From NCBI RefSeq assembly GCF_026210795.1, contig NC_089438.1, positions 1,509,501 to 1,573,500 of the forward strand: DNA of 64,000 nt, written 5' to 3'. The DNA comes from Rhizophagus irregularis. Its lineage: Eukaryota; Glomeromycota; Glomeromycetes; Glomerales; Glomeraceae. The notes beneath the pieces were generated by a model. The model was not told the DNA's origin, did no database searches, and saw only the letters and a program-made list of their open reading frames with translations. Positions 37,223 through 48,181 of this stretch are shown here, in pieces (position 1 is the stretch's first letter; every line of letters starts with the position of its first letter). The position numbers and the translations under genes were made by a program.

Positions 37223-40200
37223 ATGGATTTAGAGAAAAGCTTAGAATATGAGAATTTAGAGGAAAGTTTAACGGATAAGAATGAAACTTTTTATAGTGAA
37301 TATGATGAAAATGAGAGTTTCGATAATGTAGAGGAAAATGAATCTTTAGAATCTTTATTTGAATTAGATTTTAATATGCTTACAAATGCAAAAAAATTAG
37401 TTCAACAAAATATTTCAGAGGAAGAAGACAATTGGGAGGATCTGAGTGATATAGGAAGTAATTTTTCTGAGACAGAATCTGATAATGAGCGTGATGAAAT
37501 AATTACTAAAGTACCAAATAATGAAAATTTAACTCCATGCGTTGTAATTGATATGTTAGATGGTAAAATTAAGCGGTGCAACTCTAAAAAAAAATTGAGA
37601 CGACTTTGGCAAATGATTGGAACTTGGCAAATTGACGATGAAGAAGTTAAAGCAAAAAATTTTTTAATTGAAGATTTAAATGTTTGTTATTCGCATTTTT
37701 TATATGATCAAAATCAATTGCATTCATCAAATTTAAAACAAACTAAAGATTATATGGAAAGTATTATTCATAGACGCAGATGTTTATTTTGTAATAAAAA
37801 TAAAATTTTTTTTAGTCGTGGTCCTAATTGTGAAAATCACTCATATAAAGTTATAGGTAAAAATATTCAGGTACCTTGCATATAGGGCAAATGAAATGTG
37901 GTGCATTGCAAACATACCATTCTTTTGTAATTCCAACAAATTCGAGTAAACATGCACGATATATATGTATGAATTGTTATGAAGAAAAGGGTGGGCATAT
38001 TTATCAACGTGTTGGACAAGGTATAAAAAAAGATCCAAATTGTGATAACCTGTCACATCATAAAAACGATACCAAAAAGGCATTAGAAGTAATTGGATAT
38101 TGGATTCTTAATATTGCTAATTCTGATAATTTAGCATTTCAAGAAAAAATTTTAGCACATTTAGCTCCTATTTTATGTATTATTAATACTCAAGAAAAAT
38201 CTGAGACTACATCATCAACGCTACTATCAGTACAAAATATAAAAAATGAAGTACCTTCTTTATTTATAATTCTTATTATTCTTATTTTAGTCAAATTTAA
38301 TTACAATTTTGATAAAAAATTAAATCCTAAGAATCTTACGTCAAAACATTTTTTTGAATTTGGAGAAGCATTAGCACATTCAATAATACTCGCGAAAAAT
38401 GAATTAAAAATTCACAAAAAATTACTTGAATCACCTACTTCTATAGAAGAATATCGTTCTATATTTCCTTCATGTTTAGTACAATTTTATGATGGTCTTT
38501 TAAAAACTTTATATGAAACAAAAAAAAAATAATAGATAGACAAAGAAAATATCGTAAAAAACCATTAAAACCTTTAAATTATGAAAAAATTACTAAACAA
38601 ACCACATTTTTTATTTCAATAATTTTAAACATTGCATTTAAAGGATGGAAAATTTGGTTACCTCGAACAATGGCAAGTCTTTGCCGAAAACCAAAACTTT
38701 TGTCATCATTGCAGGGAATTTTAGAAGTTGTTAATATTACAAGCCACTCTCAAAGACATGAACGAAATTTGGAAAAAATTCGTGCTTTCTCTTAGTAGAT
38801 CCAACTGATCGAATTTGCCATGAAAAGAATATTTGGAATCTTGGTATTATTGATAATGTGGATTTTAAAGAAACTACATTTGGTTATGGAAACATTTTTG
38901 ACGCTGTTAGAGGAAATTCACACGCTACATTACGGATGCTCTTTCAATACCAACTACCTAATGAATTACCTGAAATTATTGAAATACAAGACGAAAATAA
39001 GCAAAAACTTTTTGGGCAAAATAATTTTTCACAACAAACATTTAATATTTTTAATTCAGTTTTTGAACAATTACTTACGTTTAATGAAAATCTCACTCCT
39101 AATTATCGTTCAGATTTTAATGAAGATGATATACGTAATCAAATTATGACACATTTTGAAGTTAGTTTTAATCTTCCGCCTCCCAATGTTATAATTCTTG
39201 ATGCTGGAGATCCACCATCAAGTGATTCCGCTGTGCATAAATGTCTAGAAATGTATAAAAATGAAATTGGTATGGAAAATAATGAATATATTAATGTAGT
39301 TGCGGATGAAGCTATTTTTAGACGAGGTATTAGTTATTGTAAAACAAATCAAAAAAACAAAAATGATCCTTGGACAATGGCATACCAATAAGGATATGAT
39401 GATGGCATTAATTACAATTTTTTCTGGTTACAGAATATTCAATATGGCAGGAATATTAGGTGTACGATTTCTAGATAAATTAGAGAAAGGTGTAGATTTC
39501 AGAGCAACTTCAAGAGTATTGGAATTGATTTGGATTTCCGTAGGAATAGCAATTCATATATATGTAAAAAAGAAAAAACAGACATTAGATAATATTTTAA
39601 AAGAAGAAAATAATTGTGTAAAAGTTTGGTATTTATATTTTCAATGGGCTAGTTATTGGCGTGCACATTGGTTTGGTATTAGATGGGGAATATTTGATTT
39701 ACAACATGAAAGTTTAAAAGCTTTTTCACCTTTATTTCCCATTGCCGGTAAATCAAATTATGCTAGATCTGTAACGTATCATATACATTGCATAGAAAAT
39801 AATCCTCTACTTCGTAAAATGCTTCGTACAGCACCATCCATTAATTTAACAAGTCCTGGACATTTTTTTGCATATGACGAAGCACTAGAAATATTTGGAG
39901 TAAAATTTGTAAAACAAAATGTAACAAGAATTCCGGCAGATGGGGAAGAGTTGAAATTAAGAATAAAAGCTACTCAACTAGAAAAGGAACAAACAGAAAT
40001 GCTGATTTGTGATTACATTGGAGATTCTGTTCAAAGTTCCCGACCACGTAATGTTCAATCTCGAAAGGAAAAGATTTGGGAGCTCGCACACTTATTGATA
40101 AATGCTTTTGAATCTTTAAATCCTCTTGAAAATCCAGTATTTGAATTCTGTAACAATTTAAATGATGATGGAGTTAATCAATTAATTATTGCGTATGATA

Positions 40201-40486
40201 TTGGAATTAAGAGATTACAAACAATAGCAAATCAAGAAATTTTTTTAACAGAAAGTTATACAACTATTGGAAGAAGAGCAAGAAATATCACACGGGTTAC
40301 AGTTGCTGATATTACTAAAATGAAAAAAGAAAAAAAAATAGAAATAAGAGAAGAAAAAGAAAAAGAAAAAGGGAGAGGAGGGAGAGGAAGAGGAAGGAGG
40401 AGGGGGAGAGGGAGAGGGAGAGGGAGGGGAGGGGAAGAGGGAGGGGGAGGGGAAAGAAGAAGAAACAAACATGCTATCTGATGATG
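37223..40486 (+). pseudogene. large broken gene of the CACTG element, candidate transposase (possibly DUF6589-like)
   Basis: A 5' UTR intron (about 37090-37212, GTAAG...TTTTTAG) precedes the ATG at 37223. The coding potential runs to 40486 but needs frame changes near 37870, in the A-run at about 38520-38531, near 38790, and near 39388. The order is: an acidic N-terminus (DEN-rich, to about residue 95); a region with paired cysteines (CLFCNKNK..CENH, CMNCYEE); then VIILDAGDPPSSDSA, NVVADEAIFRRG, SGYRIFNMAGILGVRFLD, GKSNYARSVTYHIHCIEN and SPGHFFAYDEALEIFGVKFV; and a purine-rich tail (RGRGRG). I recall this pattern as a fungal transposon-associated family, possibly DUF6589. Acidic residues in the DAGDPP and VVADEA blocks could be catalytic (inference). 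Confidence 0.6.
40340..40475 (+). repeat. almost pure purine strand encoding Arg/Gly repeats
   Basis: Over about 135 bases the plus strand is nearly all A and G, first A-rich then G-rich (ggaggg, gagaggga). It encodes a KEKEKEK then RGRGRGRGRG tail. Such polypurine tracts can form triplex or G-quadruplex DNA. Confidence 0.7.
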
Positions 40487-41531
40487 ATGATGAAGCAACT
40501 GATACTTAAATCCCAAACTATTATACGTTCATGCTATAGTAATTTGTAAAAAAAATAAATTATTTTTAATTAAAATATTAAAAAAAATTTTGATGGCAGC
40601 ATAAAATATTTAAAAAAATAAATTTATATTTATTTATCTATGAAAATTGATAAAAAAATTTCTATTATACACGAAAAAATAATTGTTCTACATAAAAATA
40701 AATCTATCCTATATGAATACAAAATTATCTATGCAAAAAATAAACTCACATGAATAATCAACTTGTTTTCATCTGATTAATTAATATTATTTGACGTCCA
40801 TCACGAAAATTAAGAAATCGTCAAAAATAATTTTTAACTACTATTAAACCTACATAAAAAAAAGGACAAACAATCCATATTAGTTATAAAATAAGTAATG
40901 GTAGTATGAGAAAAAAAATAATTATCTTTACTTTAGGCAAAATTTCTAAGCTGAAAAAATAAGAAATTCCAAATCATCAAAAATAATTCCAGACCGCCTA
41001 GAGAAGAGAAATTAGTATTAGCATATAGTATTGTATAACTAACAAGTATAATTGAAGAGTTGTAGATACGAGAGGATATTGATAACTTACAAAAATAAAT
41101 GATTTTAATATACTTTTTTTTCGTTTTTTATATTAAAAAGCTCCTTATAATAAAAAAAAATCCAATTTTTTACGTTTTACACAAAAACTACCTAACTGAC
41201 CGTCATTAATAACTTAGAAAAACATTTTCTTCTCGTGAATTTGCATATATTACTATTGTTAAAAATATTTTTTACTCCATTTCTCAACTTTAATCTCGAA
41301 GAAAAGCTTTTTTTAAGGGTTTTTTGCACGAAATGTAAAACGAAAAAAAAAATTACTAAAATGGAAAGTAATGATAAAATTTATAGAACACATGATTATC
41401 TATAAATTTTGTAATTTACACAAGCGTGGTACATTTGGAATTTGACGTTTAATTATAAAATAAAGTTGTTGGATTAACGTTACACAAAATCGATTTATTA
41501 TGAAAATGATCTGCATGTGACATTTCCGGTG

Positions 41532-42106
41532 ACTGTTACCTACTGGTTCCAAATTATTATCAATTATTTTATATTCGGATGCAACAACTACAGATACATT
41601 AGAAAAAAGTCAATTGCATCTGATATACATTACATTAGATAATATCCCAATATAGCGTCATAATAAACAGAATGTAAAGCAACTTTTGGGATATTTACCA
41701 ATTTTAGAAGCTGCAAACAAAGATCTGGTTCGTAATACCTTTCATAAATCTTTACGTCATTTACTAGAACTGATTATTTTATTAAAAGATGGTATAGACC
41801 TTCTTATAAATAATGAAAATACCTGGTTTTATTCTAGAGTTTCAACTATTATTGCAGATTGGCTGGAGGCCGCAAGTTTTTGTTTAGTTTATAAATCCTT
41901 TAATTCAAACCTTCCATGTCACTTCTGTTTAGTTAAAAAGGAAAATCTTGCAAATATAGACTTATCGGTTAACGATGTAATACTAAGAACTTATGATGAA
42001 ATGCGTAAACATTTTGAAAATGATACATAAAGATCTGTTTGCATAGAATCTGTACATAATTTTTTTGGGATTTACCGTATGTATGCAAAAGTAGAAATAA
42101 TTATAA
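41532..42106 (+). pseudogene. Plavaka-type transposase, central part, broken
   Basis: Encodes KLLSIILYSDATTTDTLEK, QLHLIYITLDNIPI, KQLLGYLPILEA, FHKSLRHLLELI, IADWLEAASFCLVYKS and LPCHFCLVKKE, the conserved core of Plavaka-type transposases. An in-frame TAG lies at 41653-41655 and a TAA at 42028-42030. The last recognisable block (HNFFWDLPYV region, about 42050-42080) has a frame change or an intron donor (GTATGT). At 42107 a foldback element begins. The C-terminal part resumes after 55800. Confidence 0.75.
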
Positions 42107-42229
42107 TACATCAGGAAATTTGTTTAGGCGTAATTTAGTGTAATATTTCGAAGGTGGTGTAAAATTTCGAAATATTACACTAAAAACGTAATATTATAAA
42201 AGTTTACGCTCTTACACAGGTCAAAATCG

Positions 42230-42520
42230 AGGCTATCGGTTGCATATCGGGTACCAGATATATGTAGGATATGTATATGATATGTATACGATATGCAACA
42301 ATTACACACATATCGGGTACCTGATATCTGTAATGTTTATGCAGAAGTTCGGTGATATATATTATAGATATCGTGCACATATTACACATATATCGGGTAG
42401 TATAATATCGGGCACATATCTTATACATGTCGTATAAATATCATATAGATATTGGTCAGTATAATATCGGACACATGTTATATAGATATCGGGTAAATAT
42501 AGGATACATATCGTACATTT
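42230..42520. repeat. left subterminal repeats of the 13-kb element
   Basis: At least ten occurrences of ATATCGGG(T/C)A or its complement, often extended to ATATCGGGTACC, occur within 300 bases. The right-end counterparts are at about 55150-55350. The same word fills the MITE at 35959-36237. Confidence 0.8.
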
Positions 42521-43780
42521 ATCTGACAATACGATAGATAATTTTTTCATATAATATTATAATTTAATCTGGGCAAAATTATAATTTCAGATTAATTTTT
42601 AATTTTAATTCGGGCTAAAGTAAAATTTTATTACACAAATTTTATTCTTATTTTCAATTAAATTAAAAGTTTTATTGTTTTTTAATTAATAATAAAAAAG
42701 ATTACAAAAAAATATATTATTCTATATAGCTATATAAATAATTAGATATCTGTTATCTACAAATGGCGCTTATTTTTATCTGTTTAATATTTAAAAGAAA
42801 GAAATAGTATTTTAGTAATAAAGATATTAGTATGAATAATGTATTCGTAAAAGAAAAAGAATAGTATTAAAAAAATGTTAGTAAAAAATGGTTAGTAATA
42901 GAAAATGTTATTAGTATGTTTAGTAGTAAAATATATTAGTAAAAACAAACGTTAGTAGGTTAGAAAAAAAGAAAATATAAATAAAAATTAGTAAAAAAAT
43001 ATACCTTTGTATTTATTTCACCTCTTTTTTTGAAGTTTGCTGTTTAAAGAGAAAATAGATTTTGTTAATTATTTTTCTTTAATAAATAAAAAAAATAAAT
43101 ATTTAAATTACCTTGATGTGCGTTACTCTCATATTCTTCTGAAGATATATGATTAGATCTTCTTTTTCTTGAGTTTACTATATATAAACCAAATTAATTT
43201 TTGATTAAATTTTTTTAAAAAGAATGCTTAGATTACCTTGATATGTGTTGCTTCCAAATTCTTTTGATTTAGAGTTTTTTTTCTTGAATTCGCAGATATA
43301 GGATTACCACCTCGACGCACAGTATCAAAAAATGTCCGCCCTTGATGTGGAAGGTACTTAGGAACCACCTCATCTCCCGATTAATGAGACCTTAAGTCAG
43401 GAGGCTAGCCTATCGGGTACAAGTACCCTACAACTTCATCCCTAGGTAGTCAAAAATCTCAGGTGGTTCCAGACCACAGCGTACTACATGATTAGTCTTT
43501 GGACATGTTGGGATTTGATAAGTGAGAGAAAAAATACTCCAGCGCCAGCGTTTTGTAAAGAATAATAAAATAATATTTTTAAGTTAGTTCTTTCTTTATT
43601 AAATTTTTGAAAAAGTTTTGTTTCTTAAAATCGTAAAAAAATGCTGGTTGCTACAACTGACGGACAACGACAAATTGTCAGGCTACCCCCGGACAAAGTA
43701 ATTGGAAGGCAGAAAATGTCATAAAATATCCAGCCCTATTTCATAACATTTTCCTCCAGGCTAAAGCAAATATTACAAAA

Positions 43781-43940
43781 GAAATTGCAAATATATTTAA
43801 CAAGCAATAGATACATGGCCGTTGAAAAATATATTCACACTTCATATTGTAATACCACAGTCTAACAAAGAAAGACAAGAAATTGCAAATATATTTAACA
43901 AGCAATAGATACATGGCCGTTGAAAAATATATTCACACTT
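43781..43940. repeat. 60-bp direct repeat, 98 bp apart
   Basis: The segment starting gaaattgcaaatatattt and ending atattcacactt occurs at 43781 and again at 43879, essentially identical. The two starts are 98 bases apart, so this is a recent local duplication. Confidence 0.85.
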
Positions 43941-45699
43941 ATACCACAAAGAAAGACTCAAACCACTATTGTAAAGAAAAATATGAAAAATACGCGTATA
44001 TCCTATTTTCATACCTTGCTTAACAGTTCCACTATTTATTTAAAAGAGAATTTTCTCTTTTTTGTATGTGGGTAGGGGTACATTTTTTCCTTTTTTTATT
44101 CTTTTCTTTTGTATATAGTAGATGAGTATGTCTTACTATATTAAATATATAAACTAAAGTGCCAAAGTATTGTTAATATTGTAAAAGATAAGTAAAGTAT
44201 ACTTGGATAAAAGAGAAAAGAAGAGACGAACCGTAAAGCGTTAATAAAAGATAAGTAAGAAGAGAAAAGTGTATTTTTGAAAATAAACAAAAAAAATCGC
44301 GCATTAATTTTAGATATCACATGTAATCAAAGCGATTTTAATTGGTTATTAATATACATGCATAAATGTCATGTGATTTTAGTGACGAAACTGTAAACCT
44401 GCGTAATATTACGGTTAAAATATTTTGAAAATTTACGAGACTGTAAACCTGCGTAATATTATTACTATTTGATCGTTAAAGCTGCGTATGCAGTAGAACG
44501 TATACAAGGGCATGTGATACTATTGAATAATCAAAAATAATATTAACACCTTTTCTTTTAAGTTTGGGAAAGCAGATTTTTTTATTATTTACAATTTTTA
44601 TGTTAAAAATTAAAGTAAATTCTAATTTTTATTATAACTTAATAAAAAATACACATTTGATACTTGTTCGCTACTATTTTACTATAAAATAGTATCCAGG
44701 CTGTACGGCATGAACGTCAGTATCAGTTACAGCCCAAAAAAACGTAAGTCTCCAGCCGATATTTGGTACGGACTGGGCCTAGCTATTCACTTAATAAATA
44801 AAAAAATAAAAATAATTATCTTCTTCTACGATACGTAGGTAAGTTTCTCCTTCTCCTACGATTGTCACGCGTAACTAAAATTGATCAAATTTATCAAATT
44901 TAAAATGTGAACGTAAAATAGAATGTAATATTAATTATAAAATTTTATTATAATATAATTACCTGGCCTCTTCCAAAATCTTGTTCTAAATTCATAATAA
45001 TATTTTTGGCCAGTACTCATTCACAGCTACTGCCAAATGTGGCAAAAAACTGGCTTTCTGTACAAGTTACAGCAACAGCTTTTGATCTGGTTTTGGTGAA
45101 GTGATGAATTTGAAAAAAAACCAATATTTTTTTGAATTCATTTATAAACATTTTTGGGAGTTTATACAAATCTTTACAAAAAATATTATATATACGTATT
45201 ATTGTATTACGCTAATTTAAACCTTTACATGTAAAACATTGGAAGATATCAACACTACTTAGATTTGTTGGTAAAATTGGAGTAGACAGTAAAATAATAG
45301 ATATTATATGAGAAAAATTTCAAATAATAAAAAAAACCAAATAAGAAATATACACAAAATATTAAAGATAATTTCTTTTTTTTTAAATATAATTAAAAAA
45401 AAACTTACTAAATACTCGGCTTAATATTTAACCAAATGGTTTGTTTCTCTATAGGAGAAATAGGTTTTTTATAAGAAATTTTTATATTTTAATAATATAT
45501 ATATATTTATACAATAATATCATTTTGATATTTTTTTGTAAAAATATTATCAATAATACCGGTTGAAGAATATTGTTAATATTGGTCATGAATCGTCACA
45601 CTATTGACCAACGGTAACGAAGAATCGGCTGATCGGACTAGTCAATTATGGTTTGTGTGCCAAATGATAATCTTTTTTAACTTTTTTCTTTTTTACTTC

Positions 45700-45965
45700 T
45701 TTTTTTTGTAGATATCGGCTTTTTGGATTGGTAATTTGAACGACCAGGCTCTTAAACGAACGAACCAAAATAAAGTTCGTTCTTTTTCTTTGTTTTTACT
45801 TCCAGGGAACGTAATTAACGTTCCCTTTTCTTTTTTTAGCGACCTGACGAACGAACAAGCCGAACACCCAGGAACTTGAACGAAACAAAGGTATGTTTCG
45901 TTCTTTTTTTTTTTAGACTTCAAGAGGAACGTAATTAACGTTCCTTTTCTTTTTTTAGCGATCTG
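45700..45965. repeat. two hairpin plus pyrimidine-tract plus AG units
   Basis: GGGAACGTAATTAACGTTCCC at 45805-45825 and AGGAACGTAATTAACGTTCCT at 45925-45945 are 120 bases apart. Each is followed by TTTTCTTTTTTTAG and then gcgaYctggacgaacgaac-type sequence. The design is the same as the array at 33.9-34.7 kb. Confidence 0.75.
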
Positions 45966-46195
45966 GACGAACGAACAAAAAAATTGGTGTATGGCAGTCT
46001 GCCAGATGATCAGTAATTGAAAGGGACCAATAAATTAATTAGCATAACGAAAACAATTTTTAAGAGCATTGGATATCATTTAAGGATCTTATAGAAAAGG
46101 CTTTAATTTTTAGCGGCGCTGAAAATTTTGATGATAGTCATGTATCAATTATTAAGTATTATTTGATTCTTGCATCAAATCATACTAATTTTATA

Positions 46196-46279
46196 TAATT
46201 ACAGAGATTTGTTGGGAAGATTTTGAAGCTCCGGAATGGTGCGTACCTATTAAAGCTAATGTATTAACATTTGAATGGG
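46196..46279 (+). pseudogene. isolated exon-like fragment
   Basis: An acceptor (ataattacag) is followed by an open stretch encoding ICWEDFEAPEWCVPIKANV and FEWD, then a good donor (GTAAGT). The reading sense looks protein-like (cysteines, tryptophans), but no flanking exons were found. It may be captured host or transposon sequence. Confidence 0.35.
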
Positions 46280-46908
46280 ACGTAAGTACCAAAATACAAG
46301 ATATTCAAAATTTTAGAATTACCACAAATATTTTTTGCTTGTAATTCTTATCAAAGTTACAGTTGCTAATAGAGCTCAAATTATTAATAATTATACATTT
46401 TAAAAATATTCCGCATTAAGTTTAGCATTATTTGAAGACTTTTTTATTTGGTAATACCCTCCCCTTAACTTTTCCTCGCCACTTTCATAAACGATAATAA
46501 ACGATTGTGAACAATAATAAGTGATATGATAGATTGAGGGTTGATCGGGTGGTGTGTGTATTAGTGATATTATAATCAATGGTGTATAACAAAAAGCTAA
46601 CAAATGATAATAAAATGATAATGATAATAAATGATAATAAACAATTGTGAAAAAATGATAGAAAATAAAAACTCATTCATTATTATCATCATCGACTAAA
46701 AAAGGAAAAGAAATTAATAAATTTTGTATTTACGACTAAAAAAGAAAAAAAAATTAATAAATTTTGTACTTACCATTTCGATCTTCTGTATTTTGAGTAT
46801 TCGTATTCGTATTTTGAGTATTCCGGCTCCCACGTGCTATAAAATATTAAGAAAATCAATAAAAATTTATAATTTGATTAAACTTTTATACTTTACATAC
46901 CATTCCTT

Positions 46909-47585
46909 CTATTGTTTCGTCTGAAGTTGAGTTTTATTAACACCAATTGAAGCCTGTACAAACTGATCGTCTAGAAACATATTAAATCATATTAAATAAA
47001 ACAATTTACCTCTTTAATATAATCATTTTGTTGATTATGTAATGTTGTTAGATTTAAAAGTTCTTACCTGGTTTTTCCCAAAACCGTGTATTCATGACTT
47101 CAAAATAAATGGCACCAGCACGGCTTCTTGCCCCTCTCGGATCGTTTGCAATCACTAATAATTGATCCTAAAGTATTAAGTGTTAAATAAGTATTAAAAT
47201 TACTATTACAACAAATTTTTATTAATATTTAACTCACGTGATAACTGGTCACTAATCCATTGAATTTTGTTTGGCACTGTTTGCCCGAATAATTGCTTCC
47301 ACACCTCTCATTTACTTTATTCGCAACGGAATTCCAGAATCTTTTTCTACTTCTTCCTGCAATTTGATAATGGTACTCGAAGTTTCTTGATCTCCGCTGC
47401 TCAATCAAAACTGCGATTTGGTCATCCGACCACTCCACCCGGCCGGAAGAATAAGTTATAGTGTCGAAAATGGAGGTAGTATTGACATTGATGGTATTGG
47501 TATCATTGACGGTGGTTGAATCAGTTGAAGATGAGGACATTGTTTGAAATTTTGTTAAAAAATTGTTTAGAATATTTGGAAACAT
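46909..47585 (-). CDS. SANT/trihelix (Myb-like) DNA-binding protein carried by the 13-kb element
   Basis: Three exons read as 47585-47238, 47167-47068 and 46970-46909 in consistent phase, giving about 170 residues. The N-terminal ~45 residues are Ser/Thr/Asn-rich. A second ATG at about 47540 could be the true start. The Myb/SANT-like fold is visible as VEWSDDQIAVLIEQRR, then YHYQIAGRSRKRFWNSVANK, then QCQTKFNGLV, with the spaced tryptophans/aromatics of a trihelix. A C-terminal block (AIYFEVMNTRFWEKP) parallels the FW block of the hAT-borne protein at 59713-60387. It lies ~0.6 kb downstream of the transposase on the same strand. Unlike its neighbours its frame is intact. A role in binding transposon ends is inferred. 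Confidence 0.72.
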
Positions 47586-48181
47586 ATTTGATAAAAAAAA
47601 ATATGTATTGATTATAAAAAAAAATATGTATTGATTATTAATTAGTATTGATTATCAAAAAAATGCGAGAAAGTTCTTGTAACAATTCTAATTATGCCAT
47701 TCAATTATCATGATATTACATCATTTCATTTTTTAATTATTAGTACAATTTTTAATGTAACACCATTTCAAAATGATTTTGTTGATTCATGATATTATAT
47801 CATAAAATTCACAAAACAGAGAATTCGTAAAACTCCGTCTCTTGTCCATTAAAAGTGATTAAAATGTCGATCTTCCATTGTTTTCCATCGTACAAAAAAA
47901 AAAATTAGCCATTAAAAGTGATTAAAAATTTTGTAAATTAGGTCCGGTATTATTCTTACGTAAAAATTAACATTTATTTATTACGACTTACTAATGCGAA
48001 AAAAAATTAATTAATTTTATTAATTTTACATCTTGGATTGATTTAATGTTAATTTTCAAAAGTTGAATTAATGTTGAGCGCGTTAAACGAATTCGTTGAG
48101 CAAAAATTATGCTTATGTAATACGCGATTAATAATTTTTCATTTGATGAAAGTCACGAGACATACTATCTTCTTGCTTATA
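47586..48181. other. spacer between SANT gene and transposase
   Basis: AT-rich spacer of about 600 bases with a duplicated aaaaatatgtattgattat word near 47600-47640. It should contain the SANT gene promoter and the transposase 3' end. Confidence 0.45.

Larger units (their letters stand above)
36697..41531. mobile_element. 4.8-kb CACTG-ended transposon inserted in Plavaka
   Basis: The left end CACTGGAAATGTCACA and right end TGTGACATTTCCGGTG are inverted with one mismatch. Flanking triplets are AAT and ACT, which could be a decayed 3-bp duplication. Plavaka coding sequence is broken exactly here: the left flank encodes ESLPIT and the right flank resumes with LPTGSKLLSIILYSDATTTD. The left subterminal region has repeated TCTGGCCAAATT-like words. 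The only large gene inside is 37223-40486. The region 40510-41531 is AT-rich and holds no gene that I recognise. Confidence 0.75.
42560..46190. other. long mostly non-coding left half of the 13-kb element
   Basis: AT-rich sequence with TTAGTA-rich stretches (42820-42960). A less AT-rich block at about 43290-43560 contains complementary words AGGAACCACCTC and AGGTGGTTCC (a loose hairpin of ~120 bases). A direct duplication follows (see next entry). The word GTAAACCTGCGTAATATTA appears twice near 44395 and 44445. No gene was recognised. Confidence 0.5.

Noticed and set aside
40245-40516. Minus-strand Ser/Pro/Phe-rich ORFs
   Set aside because: Antisense shadow of the polypurine RGRG-coding tract.
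43290-43560. Less AT-rich block with inverted GGAACCACCTC words, considered as 5S rRNA, tRNA or SINE
   Set aside because: No 5S consensus, no cloverleaf, and A/B-box matches are poor; left as unclassified repeat-like sequence.
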